Under the pieces are notes generated by a model. That model saw only the letters and a program-made list of their open reading frames with translations, had not been told where the DNA came from and searched no databases. Below are positions 55,613-64,000 of a stretch of 64,000 nt of DNA, in pieces; positions within the stretch are counted from its first letter, which is position 1, and every line of letters starts with the position of its first letter. Where the stretch lies: the NCBI GenBank assembly GCA_946902875.1, contig OX336339.1, positions 21,049,349 to 21,113,348 of the forward strand, given 5' to 3'. Both the position numbers and the translations under genes were made by a program. The stretch is from Nematopogon swammerdamellus. Lineage: Eukaryota > Arthropoda > Insecta > Lepidoptera > Adelidae.

Positions 55613-56222
55613 TATCCCCGTTCTCGTTACAATTATTTCAATTATTTTACGTCCAAAACCGACTGGCACCGCTTCAGAAAATACAACCTTTAGTTACGCA
55701 TGCGTATCATCAACTTCACACCATTCGTCAGTCCTTCACTCCCGAACCATCCAACTTTGCTGTCTCCTGGCTGTCTCTCTGTAAGGCAGCTTCTGGTTCG
55801 AACGTCGTTCAGAATTCGAGCCGCGGTCAACGCATCAGATAACGATGTCCTTCTTTGCTGTCCGTGTTCGCAGAGTTCTTCCGACAGTCTGTCCCGGGGG
55901 TTTCCTAGGACGCGTCGGCGCTGTCGATCACAGTCCATATTGGATGAAACCGTTTTCGCAGCTATGGACTAGCGCGGAATATTTTGTGTGAATGTAAGGT
56001 AAATGGTAAGGTGGTGGGAATAAGCAGGTAGAAGAATTGCTCCGATGCGGGGGCTCATTGAGATATATCTATATCGTTCTAGAAGGATATCTCGATGTCG
56101 CTGGGTTAGTGCCTAATTTAATTTCTACTAAATTATGTGACAGATTCCTCATACTATTTTGTGCATTTACATGTCTGTTCTTACAACGTATAGGTATTTT
56201 CCAACATTTATTTCTACTACAT
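55613..56222. other. Unassigned DNA
   Basis: An open minus-strand frame at 55690-55938 has Arg-rich sequence without a recognised domain. Not called. Confidence 0.35.
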
Positions 56223-56612
56223 TTTTTTTATGGAAACTGACACTGTTGGCTACATCACCTGCAACATCAGTGATGTCAGCCCATAACACCGGGTGAACTA
56301 GGTGCCATGTCAGTGTTTCCCTTAATTCCATGTCGGCTACACTGAACTGGACGGAAAACACGAACTATTTACATAGCCGTTTAGACCGACGTTTCATTCA
56401 GTGCGGTGGTACTAACCCGGACGCGATGAACCCTACCACCTAATAATTTACAAAACTAGTTAGGTAAGAAGGGAAGGGACCTACAGTTTTACGTGGAATC
56501 CGAACCACGGTCAACCTCCATCGGTCGAGCGGTATCCCATCCAATTACTGACCGCGCCCAGGTGTGTATAACAACAGTCGACCGACAGCACCACTGAGCT
56601 ACCGAAGCTGAC
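56223..56612 (-). repeat. SINE-A with long tRNA/5S head
   Basis: Minus-strand order: GTCAGCTTCGGTAGCTCAGT, an altered 5S-like block with CCTGGGCGCGGTCAGTAATT and GGATGGG, the B box GGTTCGGATTCC, a 16-base insertion in the core, tail and A-tract. Confidence 0.8.
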
Positions 56613-57111
56613 ATACATAGATTATAATCTACTATATGTATGTCAGTTATAAATTGACAACCTTCTTTTAAGTTTTACTTTATAAGAGGTGGCTTATATG
56701 TATATTATGCAATTGAACTGTTGGTTTCCTTAAATAAATAAAATAAATCTATTATGCGCCCTCGGTGCGCGAGTTCGACTCGCACTTGGCCGAATTTTTC
56801 AAAGGCTTGACTTTGATTACCCAACACCTGCCGCCGACCATCAGTCATCATCATCACCATCAGGCTTGCGGTGAGCTGAGTTCTGTCTGACAAAGCTTTA
56901 CATTACAGACTGTATGGTGTGGTAAGGCAGCCACGCGTTTAGACAAACAAAAGAACCTATGTTACGTAAAATCTTCATCGGTTCACTCACGCGCTAATGT
57001 TCGAGAGAGTAGCATCCGGCTATGTTTTCCTGGTACTATGTTGAACGGCTTTGACAGCGTTACAAAATTGAATATTCTGGCAAAAACCCTTCTAATCTCT
57101 CTATACATCTA
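56613..57111. other. Unassigned DNA with a repeat K end
   Basis: GCCCTCGGTGCGCGAGTTCG and ACTCGCACTTGGCCG at 56758-56792 form a K terminus. Nothing else was found. Confidence 0.4.
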
Positions 57112-57470
57112 ACTGGCCTTTGCCCGCGGATTCGCTAGCGTGAAATTCGAATAAAAACTTCTTAACAGGATTTTACCTTAAATCATTATGAAGAAAGAAC
57201 TTTGTTTAATGATGGAATTAACTCTATTTTGGTTCAATAAACGACATAACTAGCTTTTGCCCGCGGTTTCGCTCGAGTGAAATTTGTATTTAACAAGTAA
57301 GCCCGCTGAGAGCCAAATCTTAGAACCGGAACTGAAGCCTATCCCTGTGTGTGCGTGACGTGCGTGCGTTTAATCGAATTCGGATGATCGGTTTAAGAGT
57401 TATGGAGGAACATACATACATACAGAAAATATTTCTAAAAATTACAGATTTATTATTAGTATTGATTGAT
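57112..57470 (+). repeat. Two repeat F copies in series
   Basis: GCCTTTGCCCGCGGATTCGC (57116) and ACTAGCTTTTGCCCGCGGTT (57249) are two F starts. The second continues to ATTCGGATGATCGGTTTAAG, AGTTATGGAGGAACATACAT and ACAGATTTATTATTAGTATTG. Confidence 0.7.
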
Positions 57471-57594
57471 GATCTACCTAAGTGTGAGTCCGAAGGACGA
57501 ACGGCGTTTACGTAAACGGACTCTCTTGAAGAAAGGAAGTCACAAAGGGTCAAGCTATGATAACATAAACAACAGAAAACAGAAGAACGTTTCT

Positions 57595-57692
57595 CACCCA
57601 AAACATAAGCTTGGCCATTCAGCGGGGAACGCTGCTTCGGTCTTTGGCTTGCTGTCACAGTCTCAATGGAGCAGCTATATATTAATTTAGTT
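57595..57692 (+). pseudogene. LINE-M tail fragment
   Basis: I-S-L-A-I-Q-R-G, then after a one-base shift G-N-A-A-S-V-F-G, in the plus strand. A piece of the GTCCGAAGGACGAACGGCG tandem-type sequence lies just upstream at 57486-57545. Confidence 0.6.
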
Positions 57693-57699
57693 ATTAGTT

Positions 57700-58357
57700 T
57701 GATTATATTCTGTAGTTTTTTTATGTTTTTAACAATATAAACAGCTGCAAATAAAGATTATATAAAACATAATTTAAGAACAATATGACTGCAATGGTTT
57801 CCAAACTAAAATTTCGTAAGTAAAATGGTGAGTACAAATTCATTAGTACGGCCGTTCCGTGGCTATTCCAGTGTTTGAAACCCATTCATTATGTGTAGGT
57901 ATATGTATCTGCCACGAATATTATTTCGCCCTACCTTTGTTTTACTTAGTTAATCATACAGTAATGAAAATAGCCGAGAATATAATATACACACATGCGT
58001 GCCTCCTTATTCTATCCCTTCAAGTATCATCGCAGCAATAATTGCTATTATTCCAGCCAGGAAAGAGAAGAGAGCCTCTCTACCACTTAGCGAGTGGCAA
58101 AAGTAATCGAATATAGTTAGGTGGGAATGGGTCCATATTATATACTCGACAATCACATTAGTCCGCCCGCCCATTATCACAGGGCGTTTAGATAATTTTC
58201 GTATTTTCGGATACTTATTTTTAACAATAATTCGAGGTGATATTGTACAGAATGATTTTGGACCATGCCGGGCGGGGCGGCCCTTTCAGGGGGTTGATTT
58301 AATAACTTACCTTATCTTTACTTTAATTACCTACCTAGATTCAAAAATATTTTTTAT
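57700..58357. other. AT-rich DNA, nothing recognised
   Basis: Short ORFs only. Confidence 0.4.
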
Positions 58358-58430
58358 AGGGTTCCGTACCTCAAAAGAAGGGGAAAAAAAGGAACCCTTA
58401 TAGGATCACTCTTGTGTCTGTCTGTCTGTT

Positions 58431-58820
58431 TTTTTATGTAATCCGTGATGGGTGGCTGAGTCAGAGGGGCTAAAGCAAATGCTCTGACTAGCCAATATCG
58501 CCTCCGAGAAGTTAGGTGCCATACCGGAGACTTCCCTGGATTGCTGGCTATACTGAACTAAAGGAGAACACAACCGATGCTGCTATGCGGCCATCTTGTA
58601 TCCAGTACGGTGGTACCAACCCAATCGGCTGCAATTTGAGCCTACCACCTAGTAAGGGGCAAGGGAAGGGACCTACAGTTTTACACCGGTTCCGGACGGT
58701 GAAGCAGCAGGTGTAGGTATGCACGTAAATTTTTTCGTCAGAAAAAACTAATTGGTACACGCCGACCGGATTCGAACCTCGGTCCTCTCGCATGAGAAGC
58801 CGATTCCCAAACCGCTCGGA
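58431..58820 (-). mobile_element. SINE-B, full length with tRNA-like head
   Basis: On the minus strand: A-box-like CCGAGCGGTTTGGGAATCGG, anticodon-arm-like CTTCTCATGCGAGAGG, B box GGTTCGAATCCGG, a linker, the shared core GTAGGTCCCTTCCCTTGCCC, ACTAGGTGGTAGGCTCAA and GGTTGGTACCACCGTACTGG, then its own tail GGCTAGTCAGAGCATTTGCT to CACGGATTACAT and an A-tract. The head resembles tRNA-Ser. It sits inside a K repeat (GGGTTCCGTACCTCAAAAGA before it, continuation after). Confidence 0.8.
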
Positions 58821-58824
58821 ATCT

Positions 58825-59215
58825 ATTGGACGAAAATAGTTGAAATTTGGTACATATAAATATAGGTAGAGTTCGATGACCCAATCACCGGGCGTATAGC
58901 GTAAATGAACGAATTTCGATTTTGAGGGTACATTTTGGGGGACAAATTAGATAGAAAATATACAAACATCGAGCATTCCCGTACTCCTTAGCACGTTTCT
59001 TTAATGGGGCCCCCTTAATTTTTTACCTTTTTCTTTTTTATTATTTGTTGTGCACATCCGCAATAATAAGACATATTCTGTGAAAATTTCAACCGGATAC
59101 CTTTTTACAGTTCAAACGATACAACCCTAGGACGGACGGACAGAACAGACAGACAGACGGCGGCGTAGGCTTAGTAATTTAGTTTTAGGGTTCCGTATGG
59201 ATACGTAACCCTAAA
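58825..59215. repeat. Repeat K continuation and second K end
   Basis: GAATTTCGATTTTGAGGGTA, TTATTTGTTGTGCACATCCG, (CAGA)n, GGCGTAGGCTTAGTAATTTA and GGTTCCGTATGGATACGTAA. The preceding K end at 58358-58430 is separated from it by SINE-B. Confidence 0.65.
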
Positions 59216-59584
59216 ACCTATATCATGGTTATGGCGTTCTAAACTTATGTATTCAGAACTCATGGCAATGTTGAAAAGGCGCTCAAACATATCTCCAAAA
59301 GGTTCATGCGCCGACCAAGATTAGTGTAGGCTCCCATTTGTCCTTTCATTACGTTTTCAGTGTAATCTCACCTGAAACTTGGCCTTTAATTAGGGGATAC
59401 AATTATGTTAATCCCAGCTTAAGTAGAGCGCTGAGTGTAGGATTATCATCCAGGATCCGTATACGGTGGGTTAAGTTGAGGGCAGGTAAGTGCAAGTTAA
59501 ATTAGTTTACAAGTGTTCACCGGCTTAGGCGAGGCCTCTTCAAATGTAGCCTACTTGAGTGAGGGAATATGTATGGTGGCCTGC

Positions 59585-59722
59585 CTATTCTCTACTAGCG
59601 ATTATCGCAAAACTAGCGATAGCTGCAGCTCTGTCTCACCAGAAGCATTGACAAGCTCGTTGTTGCGAGTGAGACGGACAATGAGAAATTGCTAGTAGCG
59701 ATGAATTGCTAATAGAGAATAG
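59585..59722. mobile_element. Small MITE, 138 bp
   Basis: Termini CTATTCTCTACTAGCGATT and its near mirror AATTGCTAATAGAGAATAG form imperfect inverted repeats, with further self-complementary TAGCGAT/ATCGCTA motifs inside. No certain target duplication. Confidence 0.6.
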
Positions 59723-59744
59723 TCCCGCAGGAATATATATAGTA

Positions 59745-59860
59745 AAAACCGGCCAAGTGCCAGTCGGACTCGCGAACCGAGGTTTCCGCATGACAGACAG
59801 ACAGACAGACAGACGTTGTAGGCTTCCATACGGGGTACGTACAATGTACATCTAAAAATA
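59745..59860 (+). repeat. Repeat K, short copy
   Basis: AAAAACCGGCCAAGTGCCAG, TCGGACTCGCGAACCGAGG, (CAGA)n and GTTGTAGGCTTCCATACGG. Confidence 0.7.
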
Positions 59861-60639
59861 GACGTGAGAATGTATTCTACACAGAAACGCTCAATTTATA
59901 CCAATCAGAAAGGTTAGGGAATGCACTTGACCGACACAGCAGCCGTTGGTTGAAATCGGCGAGTTTTTGGGTGAGTTGGATTGGCGTGTCCAGTTGTTCC
60001 CGTTAGATCCGCTGATTGCGTAAGTTTTTTACGATGTTTGTGCGTGTGCTTACTTAAGATGTCAATGTCAATGCATATACGCTGGTCTAACGCTGGTATT
60101 TAAAGCATTTTTTCAAAATTCAGCAAAATGTTCCTATGCAAATTATATGTGCATTTATAGTTTACACTGGGGACGTACGAAGTTAACTAATGAAATGTTT
60201 TACAATTCGCCATAAGGCGCCTAGTAACGCCAGCGGCGTAGCGCGTAAGTAGTTTACATAAGGGTTTTTTTTCTTAAATTGTGATCCTTCGGATTAGAAC
60301 TTTGAAAAGCGTGTGATCGATAGATATAACAAATGGCGTCATTTTGCTATAAAAATTCCATTCAAATTCTCTTTAGTTTCTGAGATCAAGTCTTCAAAGT
60401 TCGCGCGGAAGAAAAAATCGACATTTGGTTACCGTGTAGTTTGTATAGATAATGATAAAATTTAAGAACCAAAAACGTGTGATCGATAGACAAAGAATTG
60501 TTCTATATTTTGCAGTCGTTTTTAGCCTTTAGGTTGTTCTAGTTATCACGGGCTACTTCTTCAAAAATCCACATTTGGAGTTTTTTAGCAGACTCATCAT
60601 AATCCCGCCTTCCTATCGAGCTATGTGGGGACGCTTTCT
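59861..60639. other. Unassigned DNA
   Basis: Two similar segments, AAGCGTGTGATCGATAGA (60308) and AACGTGTGATCGATAGA (60474), form a direct repeat. No gene recognised. Confidence 0.4.
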
Positions 60640-60860
60640 ACGCGCGACCGATGAGTATTGACGTTAGACTCCATCGCTAGATTTAGCTCCGTCGCCGTGT
60701 CTGTGACACGGCTGTCTAGCCTAGTGCCTAGTGTCTGTTGTAAGTACGTCATCACATCACATAGCTGCCGTGTAAGTCTCTCTGACTCTAATTACTCCGA
60801 CAGTGGTTGGAGCACTTTCCCTTTCGCGCTCGCACCAAGCGGAGTTGCCCCGGATTAGCT
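60640..60860 (-). other. Coding-like remnant of unknown origin
   Basis: The minus-strand frame gives L-E-S-E-R-L-T-R-Q-L-C-D-V-M-T-Y-L-Q-Q-T, then G-T-R-L-D-S-R-V-T-D-T-A-T-E-L-N-L-A-M-E-S-N, an amphipathic, helix-like composition, with a stop upstream and another after. It could be a retrotransposon gag-like scrap or a host exon. No family was recognised. Confidence 0.25.
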
Positions 60861-60864
60861 TACA

Positions 60865-62029
60865 CAGAGTGGCCCAGTTATAGTGGTCCAAAATTTTTTT
60901 TTAGATGGAGGACATCATGTTGACTCATTTAAAAAAACATTAGTTCCGCGAAAATCAATAGTTTAGAAGTTATGATTTTTTTTTACATTTTTTGAAATTT
61001 CTCTATTTTAGTCACATTAACGGCTCTAGTTGGATATCTATTCCACAAAATCTAATAAAATTTGGTATAGAAGTAGAGGAGACATGTAGCTAGTACGTAA
61101 TGAATAGTTTTTAGGTTTACTCGTAGACTGTACTGTTGCTATAGCCCTTTCAGTGAATTTTAGTTCAGTTTACATTAAAACTGATTAATTTTTGAAAAAT
61201 CACTGTGAAAAAAAAGTACTACCGGAGATTTGCCCATACCCTTAAAAGCTAAATATACAAATACATAAAAATACATATCACAATTCTCCAGATCAAAAAT
61301 TGTAGTGGTGTTACAATTGTAGTTCAAGTTCAAAATTAACATCATTTGTACAAAGTCACTACAATAAAAAGTGACAATTACCTTAATTTTTAAAATCCTA
61401 TTTTTTTCAAGACGTTAGTTCAACTACAATTTTACATTATTCACAAACCTCTCTCTAACAGCGCTAATCTACACATAAAAAACTGTTTAGTAAAGTTAAA
61501 AAAAAATAAGATTTTAAAAATTAAGGCAATCGTCAGTTTTTATTGTAGTGACTTTGTACACATTATGTTAATTTTGAATATGTTACAATTGTTACACCAT
61601 TACAATTTTTGGTCTGGAGAATTGTGATATATATAGGTAGGTAGTTTTTAAGGGCATGGGCAAATCTCCGGTAGTACTTTTTTTTCACAGTGATTTTTCA
61701 AAAAATCATCAGTTTTAATGTTAACTGAACTAAAATTCACTGAAAGGGCTATAGCAACAGTACAGTCTAGGAGTAAATCTAAAAACTCTTCATTACGTAC
61801 TAGCTACATGTCTCCTCTACTTCCATACCAAATTTTATTAGATTTTGTGGAATAGATATCCAACTAGAGCGGTTTATGTGACTAAAATAGAGAAATTTCA
61901 AAAAAGTTTGAAAAAATCATAACTTCTAAACTATTGATTTTCGCGGAACTAATGTTTCTTTTAAATGAGTCAACATGATGTCCTCCATCTAAAAAAATAA
62001 TTTTGGACCACTATAACTGGGCCACCCTG
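60865..62029. mobile_element. 1.16-kb foldback element with nearly full-length arms
   Basis: Ends CAGAGTGGCCCAGTTATAGT and ACTATAACTGGGCCACCCTG are inverted. Complementarity continues with small indels for about 540 bases per arm, leaving a loop of about 95 bases around 61405-61500. TA follows the right end. The left flank is CA, perhaps a mutated TA. No ORF or transposase is present. Confidence 0.85.
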
Positions 62030-62082
62030 TATAATATTTCCCTGTAGTGTTTGTGTATTGTTTTCGAAGAACGAGTTCATTT

Positions 62083-62560
62083 TTAACCCCGACGCAAAAG
62101 GATGGGTGTTATAAGTTTGACGCCTCCGCCTGTCTGTCTGTCGGTGTGTCTGTCATGTCTGTCTGTGTGTCTGTCTGTGTAACTGTCTGTGGCATCGTGG
62201 CTCCCAATCGGATAAACCGAATTTTGTTTGTTATAAAGCTGGTATAACCGGGATGGTTCTTAACTATGTCAGTAGGTAATTAATTAAGTAATTATGAAGT
62301 AATAAAAATTACGTCTTACGGATGGACCGATTTTGATCTGGTTTTTCGAAAAAAGTATGAAATAAAAGTTAAATTAGAAATTGAAAAAACCCCGACTCTT
62401 AAAATAAAAAAATAGGCAATTTCTGTTTACTTACTTGAAGGAGTCGGGGGCCCGCTAAGTAAAACCCGCGCAGCTCTGAGTATTATATTTATTTTTTAAG
62501 TAGGTAAATCGAAATTATTTTTGACTGTTGTAAGGGTCGGGGATTTTAAAATTTGTTGAG
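62083..62560 (+). repeat. Repeat D copy, near complete
   Basis: AACCCCGACGCAAAAGGATG, GTTATAAGTTTGACGCCTCC, a TGTC/TGTG-rich tract, GGCATCGTGGCTCCCAATCG, GGATGGTTCTTAACTATG and GAGTCGGGGGCCCGCTAAGT. Confidence 0.8.
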
Positions 62561-62564
62561 TGAG

Positions 62565-63010
62565 ATAACAGGTATAAATATTTATACCGAGTGAACGCGT
62601 GAGATAAAGAGATCGAAGTGCGTAGGGACTTACTTGAAATAGTAAATTTTAACTGAGGAAAGAGGAATTACTCCTCAAAATTTCAAAGGCCTTCCATTTA
62701 ATTCGCACTTACAGGATTGCTTATTGTGTAAGAGAGATAACAAAATATTTTCTATCCAGTTACAGCCAGCATTGTATGAGTCATTCATTACATTACTGAA
62801 AACCTCATAAGCGTTTATATTCTGAGATCCAAACCTTTCATATTCGTTTTCCATGCGCGCTAATGACCACCATGTCGCATACCTACCGAAAGTGACGTTG
62901 ATTGCCGTAACTGCCAGGAAGAAATCGTTTTAGTATAGCGACTAGATCCGTTACGAAGGTAGCTGAAGTGTTTATGAAGCTGCGTGCGAAATTTCACCGA
63001 ATTTCAGGGT
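62565..63010. other. Unassigned DNA
   Basis: No gene or repeat recognised. Confidence 0.35.
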
Positions 63011-63014
63011 TTTT

Positions 63015-63260
63015 TTTTTTTTTATAGACTACCGGCACGGGTGGCTGTGCCCAAAAGTTCAAAGAACGATTAACACACAGCCAATAACCCCACTCCTCGC
63101 GAAACCACGCTCAGAGAGGCGCCATGCCAGCTACAAGGCGGACAAAGAGGTTGTTGTCTAATTTATTAACACGCCTTTTGAAGATTCCCAGGTTATAGGT
63201 GGTGGGGAACACACTCGCCGGAAGACCGTTCCATATTTTCGCCGTACGACATAGGAACGT
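63015..63260 (-). pseudogene. LINE-N ORF2 C-terminus and 3' UTR with poly(A)
   Basis: The minus-strand frame reads R-T-A-K-I-W-N-G-L-P-A-S-V-F-P-T-T-Y-N-L-G-I-F-K-R-R-V-N, then a stop, a 3' UTR with GCGTGGTTTCGCGAGGAGTG and GGGCACAGCCACCCGTGC, and poly(A) (the T run at 63009-63023). It is a CR1/Jockey-like tail distinct from LINE-E. Confidence 0.75.
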
Positions 63261-63357
63261 TTGGGGTGGACAGAGAATTAAATTGCAATAAATTATCTTC
63301 TTATAACTATAGATTAGGTAATTGCATGTGGCTCCGTCCGGATTACAGTCTGACTTA

Positions 63358-63502
63358 GGCCCACTTGCACCAACACAAATTTAATATATAAACCAGTTTA
63401 ACTCGCTAAACCAGTTTAAGCTAGCACCCGTTGAATGTGGGAACCGCGTTTAAATCCATAACTCGCTACTTAACTTTAAACTCGTGTTGGTGCAAGTGGG
63501 CC
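63358..63502. mobile_element. PIF/Harbinger-like MITE, 145 bp
   Basis: Perfect inverted termini GGCCCACTTGCACCAACAC and GTGTTGGTGCAAGTGGGCC are flanked by TTA on both sides (63355-63357 and 63503-63505). The interior has repeated AACTCGCTA/TTTAA motifs and no ORF. Confidence 0.85.
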
Positions 63503-63867
63503 TTAGGCATATTAGCTAATCCCGGGTGGTATAAAAAGGGCCAAGTTCGAGTCGAACTCGAGTCGAGAGGGTTACGTACCATTACGTTTTCCGTGAGAAC
63601 TTTAAGACTTGGAATTTTCGTTTAGGTTTCCCTGTAAACTGAAAGAGAGGCCGTATATTCCCTATTTTTTGTTCCAAATTTTCGACTCCGTAGTTTTTAG
63701 GATCTTAAAATTATAAAAACATATATTAGTATTTCTTTTAAGCCCTTTTCATTGAAACGTCACATGCTGCACTTGGAAAAAAATGTAACTAGGTATCTAA
63801 TTTGTCCCCCAAATTTATCATAACGCTCTTTGCCCACTTGTTTGCCACCTTTTGGCACAAAACTGTA

Positions 63868-63965
63868 AAAAAACGGCCAAGTGTGAGTCTAACTCGCGTA
63901 CCGAGGGTTCCGTACTACCGCGTAAGCGGGCTAGTTTATAAGAAAAAGAGAAAAAAAACATTCGC
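63868..63965 (+). repeat. Repeat K 5' end
   Basis: AAAAACGGCCAAGTGTGAGT, CTAACTCGCGTACCGAGGGT and TCCGTACTACCGCG, running toward the window edge. A related end is at 63533-63585. Confidence 0.65.
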
Positions 63966-64000
63966 AGAAGTGAGATTCAAAACGAATATCTAGTAATCGA

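Overview
This window is eukaryotic nuclear DNA from a moth or butterfly. It is AT-rich, gene-poor and packed with interspersed repeats typical of ditrysian Lepidoptera: SINEs with a shared core, repeats carrying the CCGGCCAAGTGCGAGTC and GCCCGCGGCTTCGCTCGCGT motifs, many foldback MITEs, and decayed non-LTR retrotransposon 3' ends. Nothing bacterial, phage-like or viral was seen, and no CRISPR array or intact RNA gene. One repeat group matches, from memory, the HaSE SINEs described in Helicoverpa armigera. That suggests a macro-moth, but the species cannot be fixed.

Host genes are few. The only convincing intact ORF is a 98-codon, intronless SUMO paralogue at 3861-4157 (+), with a Q-T-G-G processing site, a short insertion and a novel ΨKxE site. 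The second host-like signal is a core promoter near 30708 (+): a TCAGTT initiator with a DPE-matching GGACA exactly at +28, a TTACGTAA box upstream, and a GC-rich, apparently non-coding first exon ending in a possible splice donor near 30924. No downstream coding exons could be assigned with confidence. A weak exon candidate lies near 51.74 kb.

The rest is mobile DNA. I use working family names. SINE-A (about 20 copies or fragments) has a head combining a tRNA-like A box, a 5S rRNA-like segment and a tRNA-like B box. SINE-B (three copies) has a tRNA-like head and shares the SINE-A core. Module C (eight copies) also occurs fused to SINE-A in two different architectures. Repeats D, F and K are further lepidopteran interspersed repeats. 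LINE-E, -M, -N and -R are decayed non-LTR 3' ends, and a separate RT-domain fossil with a YLDD motif lies just downstream of the SUMO gene. DNA transposon derivatives include PIF/Harbinger-like elements at 9376-11175, 17629-17820, 44437-44966 and 63358-63502, a hAT-like MITE at 24636-24928, an element with a perfect 9-bp target duplication at 46291-46547, and two very long foldbacks at 52756-53614 and 60865-62029.

Layout: 0-9 kb holds C, the SUMO paralogue, the RT fossil and small tandem arrays. 9-18 kb holds nested Harbinger, SINE and LINE insertions. 18-30 kb is mostly SINE-A copies and MITEs in AT-rich DNA. 30.5-31 kb is the promoter and first exon. 31-60 kb is a mosaic of B, C, A, D, F and K repeats. 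60.6-64 kb holds a coding-like remnant, the 1.16-kb foldback and a Harbinger MITE. Repeats nested in repeats show several rounds of insertion.
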